From the NCBI RefSeq assembly GCF_008365315.1, contig NZ_CP043508.1, forward strand, positions 1 through 64,000: a stretch of DNA of 64,000 bases, written 5' to 3'. This DNA is from Acetobacter vaccinii. GTDB lineage: Bacteria; Pseudomonadota; Alphaproteobacteria; Acetobacterales; Acetobacteraceae. Of the stretch, positions 51,510 through 60,256 are shown one piece after another. The first letter of the stretch is position 1. Each line of letters begins with the position of its first letter. Under the pieces are notes generated by a model. That model was not told where the DNA came from, ran no database searches, and saw nothing but the letters and a program-made list of their open reading frames with translations. Position numbers and translations under genes: made by a program.

Positions 51510-52430
51510 ATGCTTGACCGGTTAACCAGCATGAAGATTTTTATCAAGGTCGTGGAATTGGGGTCCTTTGCTGCGGCCTCCCAGCATCTGACTTTGTCGC
51601 CGCAGATGGTCGCCAAGCATATAGAGGCTCTGGAGCATCACCTTGGTGCTCGCCTGTTGCATCGAACGACACGTCGGCAAAGTCTGACTGAAACAGGACG
51701 GCTCTATTGCGAGCAATGTCGGCTTGTTCTGCAGGCTGCTGAACGAGCTGACAGTCTGGCAGCCAATACGCTTGGCACACCGCGCGGCACATTATCTGTC
51801 AGCGTCCCAGTCACCTTCGGGCGAACGGTATTTCTATCATTTATTCACAGTTTTCAAAAAAGATACCCAGAAATTCAAGTGCATTTATCCCTGACAGACC
51901 AACTGGTTCACCCCACAATGGATGGTCATGAGGCTGTGATCCGAATTGGTGAACTGGAGACGGACCTTACAGCGGTCAGTCGTCCTTTGACGGCCTATCG
52001 TCGGGTCATCTGCGCGGCTCAAACCTATCTGGAAAAACACGGTTTTCCAGGGCAGCCCGAAGATCTGATGCGCCACGAGTGTCTCCTATATGAAAACTCC
52101 GGCGGCCCTGTAACCACGTGGCACCTTTCTCAGGGGAGCGTTACGCGACCTGTCACCGTGTCCGGGAAGATAATCAGTAATGATTCAAGTGTTCTGCATT
52201 CTGCAGCTCTTGGTGGCGATGGCATTCTGCTGGGATATGAGCAGGCTCTGCTTCCAGATATTAAAAGCAAACGGCTTGTCCGGCTTATGCCCAGGTGGAA
52301 AGTTCCGGACAGGCCCATGCACCTGCTCTATAACGCAGGTCCGGTTATGACACCAAAGCTGCGGGTCTTTGTGACCGAGCTTCAAGAGGCTTTCCAGCCT
52401 GAAGCCTCTTTTCGACGGAAGGGTGCCTGA
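51510..52430 (+). CDS. LysR-family transcriptional regulator
   Basis: A 306-residue LysR protein: N-terminal HTH (MKIFIKVVELGSFAAASQHL, LSPQMVAKHIEALEHHLGAR, LLHRTTRRQSLTETG) and a C-terminal effector domain from about residue 90 (GTLSVSVPVTFGRTVFLSFI). It resembles the subgroup that controls oxidoreductase and detoxification genes. It diverges from the YciI and MBL genes across 115 nt and probably controls them and itself. Confidence 0.9.
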   Translation: MLDRLTSMKIFIKVVELGSFAAASQHLTLSPQMVAKHIEALEHHLGARLLHRTTRRQSLTETGRLYCEQCRLVLQAAERADSLAANTLGTPRGTLSVSVPVTFGRTVFLSFIHSFQKRYPEIQVHLSLTDQLVHPTMDGHEAVIRIGELETDLTAVSRPLTAYRRVICAAQTYLEKHGFPGQPEDLMRHECLLYENSGGPVTTWHLSQGSVTRPVTVSGKIISNDSSVLHSAALGGDGILLGYEQALLPDIKSKRLVRLMPRWKVPDRPMHLLYNAGPVMTPKLRVFVTELQEAFQPEASFRRKGA

Positions 52431-52461
52431 CTCCTAAGCTCAGTTGGCAATCAGTTCCTGT

Positions 52462-53208
52462 TCACCATCCCTGTTCAGTCGGAAGAACAAACAGTTCTGC
52501 AACATCCATACGTGCAGGTGATTTCAGAGCAAAAAGGATACTGTCTGCTATGTCCTCGCCCTCGAGAAAGGTCATGGACGCTGCAAGGTCATCCATCTGT
52601 TTGCGGTAATCAGCATCTGTAATGTGATCGTAAAGCTCTGATTTTACGGCTCCCGGCTGAATGCAGGTAACGCGGATATTATGCTTTGGTCCGATCTCCA
52701 TTCTTAGGCCGTCTGAAAACGCTGTCACCGCAGCCTTGGTGGCACAATAAACGGCGAGACCCGTAAAGACCTTCCGGCCTGCAATCGAGGACATGTTGAA
52801 AATATGACCCGAATGCTGTGCGATCATCTGCGGAAGAACGGCTGCCGTTGCATTGAGAGCACCGGATATATTGACGTCCACCATCTGCTGCCATTCGTCC
52901 ACTTTCAGGCTGTCAACGCTGGATAGGGGCATTAGGCCCGCGTTGTTGACCAGAACATCAATCCTTCCAAATTGGGCGATCAAGCTCTTTGCCGCTTCTT
53001 GACACGAGACAAGATCAGTAACGTCCGTCACCAGAGGAATAGCGTGACCGCCAGCCTTGGTAATCTCACTGACAAGCGTTTCCAGGCGATCATGACGACG
53101 TGCCGCCAGACCAACTGTGATTCCTTCTGTTGCGAGTTTGCGCGCTGTTGCCGCACCAATGCCACTGGATGCTCCGGTCACCAGAGCAACTTTTCCTGCA
53201 ATATTCAT
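52462..53208 (-). CDS. Short-chain dehydrogenase/reductase (YdfG-like)
   Basis: A 248-residue SDR enzyme from ATG 53208, which has GGAG 6-7 nt upstream. Cofactor motif [23 protein letters not shown], catalytic Ser ([11 protein letters not shown]), and Tyr-x-x-x-Lys (YCATKAAV), with AARRHDRLE suggesting NADP(H). The family reduces carbonyl compounds or oxidises hydroxy acids; the substrate is unknown. It diverges from an AraC regulator, the likely controller. Confidence 0.92.
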   Translation of the reverse strand: MNIAGKVALVTGASSGIGAATARKLATEGITVGLAARRHDRLETLVSEITKAGGHAIPLVTDVTDLVSCQEAAKSLIAQFGRIDVLVNNAGLMPLSSVDSLKVDEWQQMVDVNISGALNATAAVLPQMIAQHSGHIFNMSSIAGRKVFTGLAVYCATKAAVTAFSDGLRMEIGPKHNIRVTCIQPGAVKSELYDHITDADYRKQMDDLAASMTFLEGEDIADSILFALKSPARMDVAELFVLPTEQGW

Positions 53209-53357
53209 AATCTTCTCCACACGACGAGCCTTCAATCGGCCTTCATTGTCGAAGGACATGTAAATTATGCCAGAAGATATCTCTCATGGCTTCTTGCTGA
53301 AACTATCGCGATTTTGCGCTATAGATAGTCGCGCATGGAAATGAGAGAGTGTAGCAG

Positions 53358-54287
53358 ATGGTTTTGTCCTGCCTTCCTTCTCGGCGTGCTGCCAGTTTGA
53401 CACTGGAGCAACTTCTCCCCGGGAAGAAAGTCGCGCAAAGTGAAGGGGATGTCTGGAAGGATGTTGACGTCCAGATATTCACTCGCCCGGTACAAGAAGA
53501 CGAAATTCTTGTACCTGCCGTCGCAGAACCCCTGCTTGTTTGGGTTCTCCGCGGAGAAGCAAATATTGAAGAGCGTGAACTGACAGGGCCTTGGGAACAG
53601 AGCAAGGCAAGAGCAGGAACATTTTACCTCACGCAGACGGACACACCCTATCTGATGCGGTGGCAGGGCAAGGGAAACACTTGTTTTGAAGTGTTGCATC
53701 TCTATCTTGGACTTGAGCTTATTAACCGAGCCGCCATGTCATTAAATCTGAACTCCTCACGTATTCGAATGCGGGATGTCTCGGGAGGACAGGACGTTTT
53801 TATATCAGGCATTTTGAGTGGTCTGGTAGCTGAAATGCAATCTCCCGCCATTGCAAATCCCTTATTTGTAAATGGTCTTCTGGAAAGTCTAACAGTTCAT
53901 CTACTAAGACAGTATGCTGACACCAAAAGTGAGACAAAGCCAAGATCCACCCTCTTGCCGACATGGAAACTTCGCAGAGTTCTTGAGCATATGGAAGCAC
54001 ATCTGGCTGAACCATTTGATTTGGATGCCCTCGCTGCGCTGTGTAGGATGAGCCGTTTTCATTTCAGTCGTTCATTCCGTGCAACCACAGCACAAACCCC
54101 GTCTGGCTGGTTCATGCAGCACCGCGTCCAGAAGGCATCAGAAATGCTTCGCAAGACCAGTCTTTCCATTATCGAGATTGCCTTGGAAACTGGATACGAA
54201 AGCCCAAGTCATTTTGCTCAGGTCTTCCGCAGAGTAACCGGTCTCAGTCCTCGTAATTATAGAAAAATGCACTCATTAAATAAATAA
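53358..54287 (+). CDS. AraC-family regulator with N-terminal cupin domain
   Basis: A 309-residue regulator. Residues about 15-150 form a cupin-type sensor (LVWVLRGEANIEERELTGPW, AGTFYLTQTDTPYLMRWQGK). The C-terminal double HTH follows: HMEAHLAEPFDLDALAALCR, MSRFHFSRSFRATTAQTPSG and the AraC signature IEIALETGYESPSHFAQVFR with RVTGLSPRNYRK. It is divergent from the SDR gene, a pairing usual for aldehyde-responsive control. Confidence 0.92.
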   Translation: MVLSCLPSRRAASLTLEQLLPGKKVAQSEGDVWKDVDVQIFTRPVQEDEILVPAVAEPLLVWVLRGEANIEERELTGPWEQSKARAGTFYLTQTDTPYLMRWQGKGNTCFEVLHLYLGLELINRAAMSLNLNSSRIRMRDVSGGQDVFISGILSGLVAEMQSPAIANPLFVNGLLESLTVHLLRQYADTKSETKPRSTLLPTWKLRRVLEHMEAHLAEPFDLDALAALCRMSRFHFSRSFRATTAQTPSGWFMQHRVQKASEMLRKTSLSIIEIALETGYESPSHFAQVFRRVTGLSPRNYRKMHSLNK

Positions 54288-54291
54288 AGGT

Positions 54292-54774
54292 TCAAAAAAG
54301 ACTTTGGTAGAACAGTTCACCTAAATACAAGCCAATTCCGAAAACGGCATGAGCGCTGATGCTGAGAAATAGTCCTTTTTCAGGATTGGGAGCCCTAAGT
54401 CCGAAAAAACCGCCGCCCAAAGCAGGTTTCATAAACAGAAATGGCGCTAAAAGCGTAATCAGTCCGAAGATCAGACCATTCAACAATGTGGGGACTGTCT
54501 CTGCTATGACAGTCACAAAACTGAGATACAGTGCAGCATAAATAGCACCAATCAGATAATGAAATGCCCAGCCGACAACTGCCTCTCCTTTCAGGATGGG
54601 TCTTTTTCCAATCATTGGATCATAGATCCTGCCGTCGCGCCACCCTATGACCCAGCGGCCCGTGACAGGCCAGTTGGCTGCAGGAATTCCAGTCAATGGT
54701 TTCTGGGCTTGTTGCCAGATATCGGATGCGGCAGTCGCCACGACGCCGACTGTCAGAATTTCGAGCAAATTCAT
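54292..54774 (-). CDS. DUF2938 membrane protein
   Basis: A 160-residue inner-membrane protein of the DUF2938 family: MNLLEILTVGVVATAASDIW, WPVTGRWVIGWRDGRIYDP and GWAFHYLIGAIYAALYLSFV, then NGLIFGLITLLAPFLFMKPA and FGIGLYLGELFYQ. Four membrane segments are visible. ATG 54774 has GAGGA upstream. Function of the family is unknown; it is often beside an Rrf2-type regulator, as here. Confidence 0.88.
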   Translation of the reverse strand: MNLLEILTVGVVATAASDIWQQAQKPLTGIPAANWPVTGRWVIGWRDGRIYDPMIGKRPILKGEAVVGWAFHYLIGAIYAALYLSFVTVIAETVPTLLNGLIFGLITLLAPFLFMKPALGGGFFGLRAPNPEKGLFLSISAHAVFGIGLYLGELFYQSLF

Positions 54775-54877
54775 ACAGCATGTCCTCGAAGTAAGAGTGT
54801 TCTCACACACCTTCATGTCACTTTTCGAGTTTCATGATATACTAACGAAATCGCACTCTAGCAACACAAGAAGTTAC

Positions 54878-55330
54878 ATGAGACAAGATAACAGATTATC
54901 CTGTGTGCTCCACGTACTCCTGCATATGGCAGAAGCAGGTGGTCCCATGACGTCAGAAGCCCTGGCTCGCGCCCTTAACACTAATCCCGTGGTTGTGCGA
55001 CGTCTTATGGGTGGTCTGCGTGAGCATGGATATGTGCACTCCGAGAAAGGTCATGGCGGGGGGTGGACGCTTTCATGCCAGTTGGATCAGGTAACGCTGC
55101 GAGATATCTACGAGGCTCTTGATGGCCCAAGATTATTCGCCATAGGGAACCGAAGTGAAAAGACTGAATGCCTTGTTGAGGAAGCCGTTAACGACGCAAT
55201 GAGCGGCGTCCTTGCGGATGTTAAGGCCCAACTTCTCGCGCGTTTTGGCCAGATTACACTTGCAGCACTTCATGCCGACTTCCATCAGAGGCTTGCAGCG
55301 CACCATGCTCCGGCCACGCTCTGCAAGTAA
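54878..55330 (+). CDS. Rrf2-family transcriptional regulator
   Basis: A 150-residue Rrf2 protein: RLSCVLHVLLHMAEAGGPMT, LNTNPVVVRRLMGGLREHGY and the wing SEKGHGGGWTLSC, then VTLRDIYEALDGPRLFAIGN. Only one Cys (near residue 105) follows the HTH, so no Fe-S cluster of the IscR type is expected; it is closer to the YwnA group. It diverges from DUF2938 with 103 nt between, presumably controlling it. Confidence 0.9.
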   Translation: MRQDNRLSCVLHVLLHMAEAGGPMTSEALARALNTNPVVVRRLMGGLREHGYVHSEKGHGGGWTLSCQLDQVTLRDIYEALDGPRLFAIGNRSEKTECLVEEAVNDAMSGVLADVKAQLLARFGQITLAALHADFHQRLAAHHAPATLCK

Positions 55331-55404
55331 ACCAAGGGCTGATGGTTAGGATTGATGCTGACCTTGTGCCTCCCGGAATTAAGATGTCGCAAACAGTGAG
55401 TGGT

Positions 55405-56331
55405 TTAAGCTACAAGACTTTGCTGGTGTTTTAGCCAGGTCATGACGTCGGTTACTTCAATGCCCTGTAAAGCGTTGAAAGTCTGCTTCTTGTCCCATGC
55501 CACGCCAGTATCGCGTGCGAACGCAAGACGATATTTCCGTATTCCGTCATCAGGGTGTGCGGCGACTTCTGCGCGTAGCCTATCCATATCCCACAGTTCC
55601 CGAATGACAGGGCGGCCAAAATAGTGCTCCATTTTTTCGGCGAGTTGAGCGTAGGAGAACGTATCCCCGGCAACGTAAACCACCTCGTTCTGGATCGGCG
55701 GTTTATGGGCGAGGATGCTCGCTGTAAGTCGTCCTATATCTTCGGAAGTGGTCACCGTCAGACGGTTATCCCAACTGCCAAGTGCGCGAACCTTGGCACC
55801 TTGAAGATCCACCAAACCGAAAGCTTGCTCAAACAGAAAGCTGGTGAAGATTCCTGTCGAAACGATTATCCATCGGGTCGCAGATTGACCGCGCAGCAGG
55901 TCCCTTACGTCTGATTGCTCATCAAATACTGGCTGCCCGCTGCCACGTCCAACAACATCGTAATCGACACCAAACTGCCACGGCACATAACGGTCCACCC
56001 CAGCTTTAAGGACAGCACTGGTAATTTTACGCTGTGTACCGGAACCACCAACAAACCCGGTACAACATATAACCGTATTGAACTTGGCGAAGAGGACGGA
56101 GAGGCCATCTACCGTTTCCGTCGCGAGATCGGCATAAACGATCTTCAGGCCTTTTTGCTTTAATTGTCGCGCAATATCTGTTCTGGTGCTTCCGCTTGAT
56201 GGTCTGAGAAGAACGCTGATTGACCGAGTGCATTCCGGGTTCTGTTCAAGCAGGCCGGTGATGACGGTCTGACCAAGCTCTCCGGCGCCGATGACAAGGG
56301 TTTCAATGACAGGGGTCTTCATCGCTGGCAT
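55405..56331 (-). CDS. NmrA/isoflavone-reductase-like NAD(P)-binding protein
   Basis: A 308-residue Rossmann protein: ETLVIGAGELGQTVITGLLE (G-x-G-x-x-G), SVLLRPSS at the NADP-selecting place, VICCTGFVGGSGTQRKITSA and RYVPWQFGVDYDVVGRGSGQ. It belongs to the NmrA-like family of reductases or redox sensors. Met4 is an alternative start. It diverges from the HxlR gene at 56371, a typical quinone or electrophile-responsive pairing. Confidence 0.88.
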   Translation of the reverse strand: MPAMKTPVIETLVIGAGELGQTVITGLLEQNPECTRSISVLLRPSSGSTRTDIARQLKQKGLKIVYADLATETVDGLSVLFAKFNTVICCTGFVGGSGTQRKITSAVLKAGVDRYVPWQFGVDYDVVGRGSGQPVFDEQSDVRDLLRGQSATRWIIVSTGIFTSFLFEQAFGLVDLQGAKVRALGSWDNRLTVTTSEDIGRLTASILAHKPPIQNEVVYVAGDTFSYAQLAEKMEHYFGRPVIRELWDMDRLRAEVAAHPDDGIRKYRLAFARDTGVAWDKKQTFNALQGIEVTDVMTWLKHQQSLVA

Positions 56332-56370
56332 CAGGAATTCCTTATGGTTATGAAGTTAAAATAAGACGCG

Positions 56371-56949
56371 ATGTGGGAAAACGAAGAAGGTACACGAGTG
56401 ATACCGTTCGATAATCTGGACTTCGATGCCGTGATGGCTCAGTCGCAGGCAGCCTGTGCTGCTCTCAGTGACGATGATGGCGGGTTGAAGCGAGAAGTGC
56501 TTGCGCATGCCGGCAACAGATGGTCACTCGGTATTGTCCATATTCTCGGTGTTGCTGGTACTCTCCGGCACGCAGAGCTGGCGCGGCGGCTTGATGGGGT
56601 TACGCAGCGTATGTTGACGCGCTCTCTTCGTCAGTTAGAACGCGACGGTCTTATTATTCGCCGTGATTATGGTGAGGTTCCGCCACGGGTGGATTATACT
56701 CTCACTCCGTTGGGAAAGGGGCTGCTCGTAGGAATGATGCCTCTTTGGCGGTGGATTATTGACAACGCTGCAGCATTCAGAACGGCACGCGATCGGTTCG
56801 ATAGTGAGAGGAATAGCACTTTCGTTGAGCCTCGTGACGGTCTGAATCAGCAACAGTGTTTGAGCGGCGGAGCTAATGCGCCATGGCACTCCGCTTTTGA
56901 GGATAGCGTTGGTGATTGTGACGAGAGGCCGCTCAAACACAGTTGCTAG
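56371..56949 (+). CDS. HxlR-family regulator with altered C-terminus
   Basis: A 192-residue HxlR protein: HAGNRWSLGIVHILGVAGTL, HAELARRLDGVTQRMLTRSL and RQLERDGLIIRRDYGEVPPR, then VDYTLTPLGKGLLVGMMPLW. Family members are usually 110-160 residues; the final 40 residues look unrelated and may come from fusion to downstream DNA where a hydrolase remnant begins. It likely senses electrophiles and controls the divergent NmrA-like gene. GTG at 56398 or the ATG at 56434 are later possible starts. Confidence 0.88.
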   Translation: MWENEEGTRVIPFDNLDFDAVMAQSQAACAALSDDDGGLKREVLAHAGNRWSLGIVHILGVAGTLRHAELARRLDGVTQRMLTRSLRQLERDGLIIRRDYGEVPPRVDYTLTPLGKGLLVGMMPLWRWIIDNAAAFRTARDRFDSERNSTFVEPRDGLNQQQCLSGGANAPWHSAFEDSVGDCDERPLKHSC

Positions 56950-57112
56950 CCGCCCGGGACGCCATCGCCCTGGAAAGCCATCTGGTCGAGTGCCCTGGCA
57001 ACGCCGACATCCAGTTGGACCTGACCTCCTGCTGAACTACGCCTCCAACGTGGTCATGTACCCGCAATTCCAAGCCTACTTGCACCGGTGGTGCGGAGCC
57101 TTCGTCGACTGG
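56944..57112 (+). pseudogene. Alpha/beta-hydrolase C-terminal remnant
   Basis: One frame reads AARDAIALESHLVECPGNAD then IQLDLTS and a stop; a second frame continues LLLNYASNVVMYPQFQAYLH. Together they resemble the end of an epoxide-hydrolase-like alpha/beta hydrolase (catalytic His lies after this segment and is not seen). At least one frameshift, and no N-terminus. It may be the relic of a gene that HxlR once controlled. Confidence 0.6.
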
Positions 57113-57140
57113 CGCAGCAAAGAACCCAGCAAGTGCGGGG

Positions 57141-58007
57141 CTACGACTGCCCCAGTCCTCCGGCGGTACTCGCCAGAATCTCGGCCAGGGAACATGGCGT
57201 GCCTCCGGTCAAACGCACGATGTCACCGCTGACGATGTCGTAGGCGCCACGCGCCTGCCGCGCCTTCATCGATACCACGGCATCGGCAACCACGTCAGGC
57301 AGACCCGTTTTGAGCAACCCGGCTCGCAACACCTCGGCGGGCATAACGTTCAAGGCAAAGGGCCGCTGGATCTGCTGCGCGACCAGTCTGCAGACCGCTT
57401 CACCACGCAGGGCTTCAGAGCCTGTCAGCTGATATATGGCGCCCTCGTGGCCCTCGCTGGTCAATGCGGCGGCGGCAGCTTTGGCCACGTCGCCGCGCGA
57501 AACGAAACTGACGCGGCTGTCCTCAAGCATCGCAAGCCCGCCTGCCGTCAAAGACATCCGCACCTCTTCGACCAGCGTCTCGGAAAAATAGCTCATACGC
57601 AGTATCGTCCATGCGGGGATCGCGCTCTTGATCAACGCCTGCTCACTGTGCCAATACGCCGCCCCAACGGCGGACTCCCCCTCACGCTGCGTCCCGGTTG
57701 CCGACAACAGGAAGACGTGACCGACCTCGGCCTGTGCAGCGGCATCCACGGCCGCCAACATCTGGCGCGAACGAATCCCCGGCCGCAGATCAGCCCCCGG
57801 AATCAACAACAGGCGATCCAGGCCCTGATAGGCCGCCACCAATGTCTCGGATTGGTCGTAGTCGCCTAAGCGACCTGCGTAGGTTCGATCGGTCTTGGGG
57901 GTGCGCGAAATCGCCACCAAGTTTTCGGCCGCAACCGTTTCCGCCAACGCCTGAACAACTGCGCTACCGAGCTGGCCGCTGGCACCGCTCACACCTATTT
58001 TCATCAT
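57141..58007 (-). CDS. QorB-like NAD(P)H quinone oxidoreductase
   Basis: A 288-residue Rossmann protein: MMKIGVSGASGQLGSAVVQA (G-x-x-G-x-x-G), VAISRTPKT for NADP, GDYDQSETLVAAYQGLDRLL and HVFLLSATGT. This is the pattern of QorB/YtfG (QOR2) quinone reductases. It diverges from a small HxlR regulator, exactly as ytfG and ytfH (qorR) do in E. coli. It likely reduces quinones. Confidence 0.88.
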   Translation of the reverse strand: MMKIGVSGASGQLGSAVVQALAETVAAENLVAISRTPKTDRTYAGRLGDYDQSETLVAAYQGLDRLLLIPGADLRPGIRSRQMLAAVDAAAQAEVGHVFLLSATGTQREGESAVGAAYWHSEQALIKSAIPAWTILRMSYFSETLVEEVRMSLTAGGLAMLEDSRVSFVSRGDVAKAAAAALTSEGHEGAIYQLTGSEALRGEAVCRLVAQQIQRPFALNVMPAEVLRAGLLKTGLPDVVADAVVSMKARQARGAYDIVSGDIVRLTGGTPCSLAEILASTAGGLGQS

Positions 58008-58122
58008 CAGATTCCATGGTTATTTATGGTTCTTTAGGATAAATTTGTTCCTATAAGCTAACAAGTACGCATGAATTCATGCGTCAGGAACACCCAGGTT
58101 CCTGTCGGCCCAAGGAGTAGCA

Positions 58123-58476
58123 ATGGAAAATGTAGAAGCGGAATGTCGCGGCCTGGCAGAGGTGATTGCACGCATTGGCGACAAGTGGACGGTCATGGTC
58201 TGTGGCCATCTCTCAGAAGGCACCCATCGTTTCAATGCGTTGAAGCACCGCATCCCCGGCATCTCGCACCGGATGCTGACCATCACTCTGCGCGGGCTCG
58301 AACGCGATGGACTGGTGGCTCGCAAAGCCTATGCTACCGTCCCGCCGAAGGTTGAGTACTGTCTGACCCCATTGGGGCAAAGCCTGACAGGACCTCTGGC
58401 AGCCCTGGCAAGTTGGGCCCGTCCCGCCCTTGAACAGGCCCGCGCCGCATTTGATCGTCGTGCCGCGCAGGACTGA
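58123..58476 (+). CDS. HxlR-family regulator (YtfH/QorR-like)
   Basis: A 117-residue HxlR protein: ARIGDKWTVMVCGHLSEGTH, NALKHRIPGISHRMLTITLR and GLERDGLVARKAYATVPPKV, then EYCLTPLGQSLTGPLAAL. The conserved Cys8 in EAECRGLAEV is where YtfH-like regulators sense quinones or electrophiles. It is divergent from the QorB-like gene and probably represses it. Confidence 0.92.
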   Translation: MENVEAECRGLAEVIARIGDKWTVMVCGHLSEGTHRFNALKHRIPGISHRMLTITLRGLERDGLVARKAYATVPPKVEYCLTPLGQSLTGPLAALASWARPALEQARAAFDRRAAQD

Positions 58477-58873
58477 ACTGGCGTTGAGGTGTGATGAAGC
58501 GCGCCGTCAATCAGCGGCGCATGCGGGGCATCATTCCATCAAGTTGAACCACTTAACCATGCGCTCGCTCAGGTGTTTGTCCAGAGATGTCGGTTCATTT
58601 TGCTACAGTATAATTACCAATATGCGCAGCATCGTGAGGCACATGAGCGGAAATTACTGGCAGACGGGAACAACGGTGACGGCATACGCGAGTATGTCGG
58701 ACTTGCCACGCGCACATGTCCGGTTTTGGAAATCTTTATCGCGCCTTGTATGTCGAGGATGAGGCGGAAGCCGCCGCTGCGCATCTCGCACTTCGCAAGT
58801 GCGGCCGATCTCTCGCGCCGTCAGTCGAAGGACGCATCACACCGGGAGAGTGTGGCTTCGTCTCCGGTTCGCA
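58477..58873. other. Region of about 400 nt without a convincing gene
   Basis: A short open stretch ending at about 58880 reads FGNLYRALYVEDEAEAAAAH then LALRKCGRSLAPS, which has coding-like composition but no start or family match. It may be a gene fragment. Nothing else is visible. Confidence 0.35.
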
Positions 58874-59533
58874 TTAGCGTGTCTTTCCATCCGTTGCGCT
58901 GTCTGAACCGCGCCGGAACGGCGCCAGCCTGTCGGAAAGATAAAGTCGGTTCATCCGCCGCAACTCATCGGGCGCGCCCGACGTCGTGGGCGCGTCGTTC
59001 GCGAGCATGCCGCGCAAGACTTTCATGGTGTTCAGAACGACCGCCGCGATGTCTTTCGCCAGCGCCTCATCCAGTCCCGGCGTACACACGCGCAGCGCCG
59101 CCGCAATTCCGGCCACGGCATGACCTCGCGCGCGGTCGCGGATCTCCATCTTGTCAGTCCGCGCCTCCATCAGGGCGGACAGCGATTTCACACGCGGATG
59201 AAGCGTGACAAGCAGTTCGATCAGGATATCCGCCAACGCTTCCGGCGAAAGCGTGGCCGCACGTTTGGCAAGTGCTGCGTATTCGTCTTCCAGAATGGCG
59301 ATATGCCGCTGCACCAGAGCGTCCGCCACAGCCTCCTTGTTCGGAAAGAAGCGATAGAGCGAGCCGATCTTCGCCCCGGCGCGCGCGGCGATCTCCGCCA
59401 TGGTCGTCGCCTCGTAACCGCGTTCCGCCATCAGGTCGGACGCAGCCGCGAGCAGTTCCTCGACGCGCTGGCGTCCAGCCGAGCGTAGCGGCTGAAGAGG
59501 TGTCCGTTTTGCTCTTGACGTATTTGAGTCCAT
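58874..59533 (-). CDS. TetR-family transcriptional regulator
   Basis: A 219-residue TetR protein starting MDSNTSRAKRTPLQPLRSAG (ATG 59533). The HTH is RVEELLAAASDLMAERGYEA, TTMAEIAARAGAKIGSLYRF with FPNKEAVADAL. The ligand domain is helical with a C-terminus typical of the TetR_C_17-like group. Operators are expected at the palindromes 59521-59542 and 59552-59568. It diverges from a hydrolase and a DHA2 exporter and probably represses both. Confidence 0.9.
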   Translation of the reverse strand: MDSNTSRAKRTPLQPLRSAGRQRVEELLAAASDLMAERGYEATTMAEIAARAGAKIGSLYRFFPNKEAVADALVQRHIAILEDEYAALAKRAATLSPEALADILIELLVTLHPRVKSLSALMEARTDKMEIRDRARGHAVAGIAAALRVCTPGLDEALAKDIAAVVLNTMKVLRGMLANDAPTTSGAPDELRRMNRLYLSDRLAPFRRGSDSATDGKTR

Positions 59534-59568
59534 CCTCAAATAATGCTCCTGTTTGAGTATCTGCTCAA
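59521..59568. promoter_or_regulatory. Two palindromic TetR-type operators
   Basis: TATTTGAG-N6-CTCAAATA (59521-59542) and TTTGAG-N6-CTCAA (59552-59568) share the half-site TTTGAG with the same 6-nt spacing. They lie at the start of the TetR gene and before the divergent hydrolase-exporter genes, so one protein may bind both. Confidence 0.65.
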
Positions 59569-59641
59569 CTTCTAACGGTTCCGTGCGGTCTGGACAACGC
59601 TTCGGGACGGTCGCGCGAACGTCAACAGGGAAGCTCACGCC

Positions 59642-60208
59642 ATGATTTCACTTCCGCCCACCCGGACGGCCCTCGTCCTGATCGATCTCCAGAAGGGAAT
59701 CACGGGACTGCCTTTGGCCCCGATACCGGGGGCCACGATCGTCGAACGATCGAAAGAACTCGCGGCGCGTTTCCGGGCCGCCGGTGCTCCCGTCATTCTG
59801 GTGAATGTCGCGTTCGCGCCCGATTTCGCGGACGCGGTGCATGCGGTCGTCGATCGCTCCTTTTCGCCGCCCGGAGGCTTTGCTCCCGACTGGACCGAAC
59901 TGGTTGACGGGCTCGCCAGACCGAATGATCTGCGTATCACGAAACGGCAATGGGGTGCCTTCTACGGCACGGATCTCGACCTTCAGTTGCGGCGGCGCGG
60001 CATCACCACCATCGTCCTGGGCGGAATCGCGACCAATCTGGGCGTGGAGTCCACCGCTAGGGGGGCTCATGAGCATGGATACAACGTCGTGCTCGCCGAG
60101 GATGTTATGTCCACATTCACCGAAGAGATGCAGCGCTTTGCCTGCGAGGAGATTTTTCCTCGTCTTGGCCGCGTGACGACCAGCGAGGCGATTGCCTTGG
60201 ATGCGTGA
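59642..60208 (+). CDS. Isochorismatase-like hydrolase lacking the usual Cys
   Basis: A 188-residue cysteine-hydrolase fold protein: TALVLIDLQKGI (Asp), LRITKRQWGAFYGT (Lys) and IVLGGIATNLGVESTARGAH. In most of the family the last motif is T-N-x-C-V-E-S-T-A-R; here Gly replaces the nucleophilic Cys, though V-E-S-T-A-R is kept. It may therefore be a non-canonical or binding-only member. It lies between the TetR gene and the DHA2 exporter, so it could act on the exported drug or its derivative. Confidence 0.85.
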   Translation: MISLPPTRTALVLIDLQKGITGLPLAPIPGATIVERSKELAARFRAAGAPVILVNVAFAPDFADAVHAVVDRSFSPPGGFAPDWTELVDGLARPNDLRITKRQWGAFYGTDLDLQLRRRGITTIVLGGIATNLGVESTARGAHEHGYNVVLAEDVMSTFTEEMQRFACEEIFPRLGRVTTSEAIALDA

Positions 60209-60256
60209 GCGAATGGCGGACATCTGCGCGTCTCGCGGTTCCCGGCGAGATCATTC

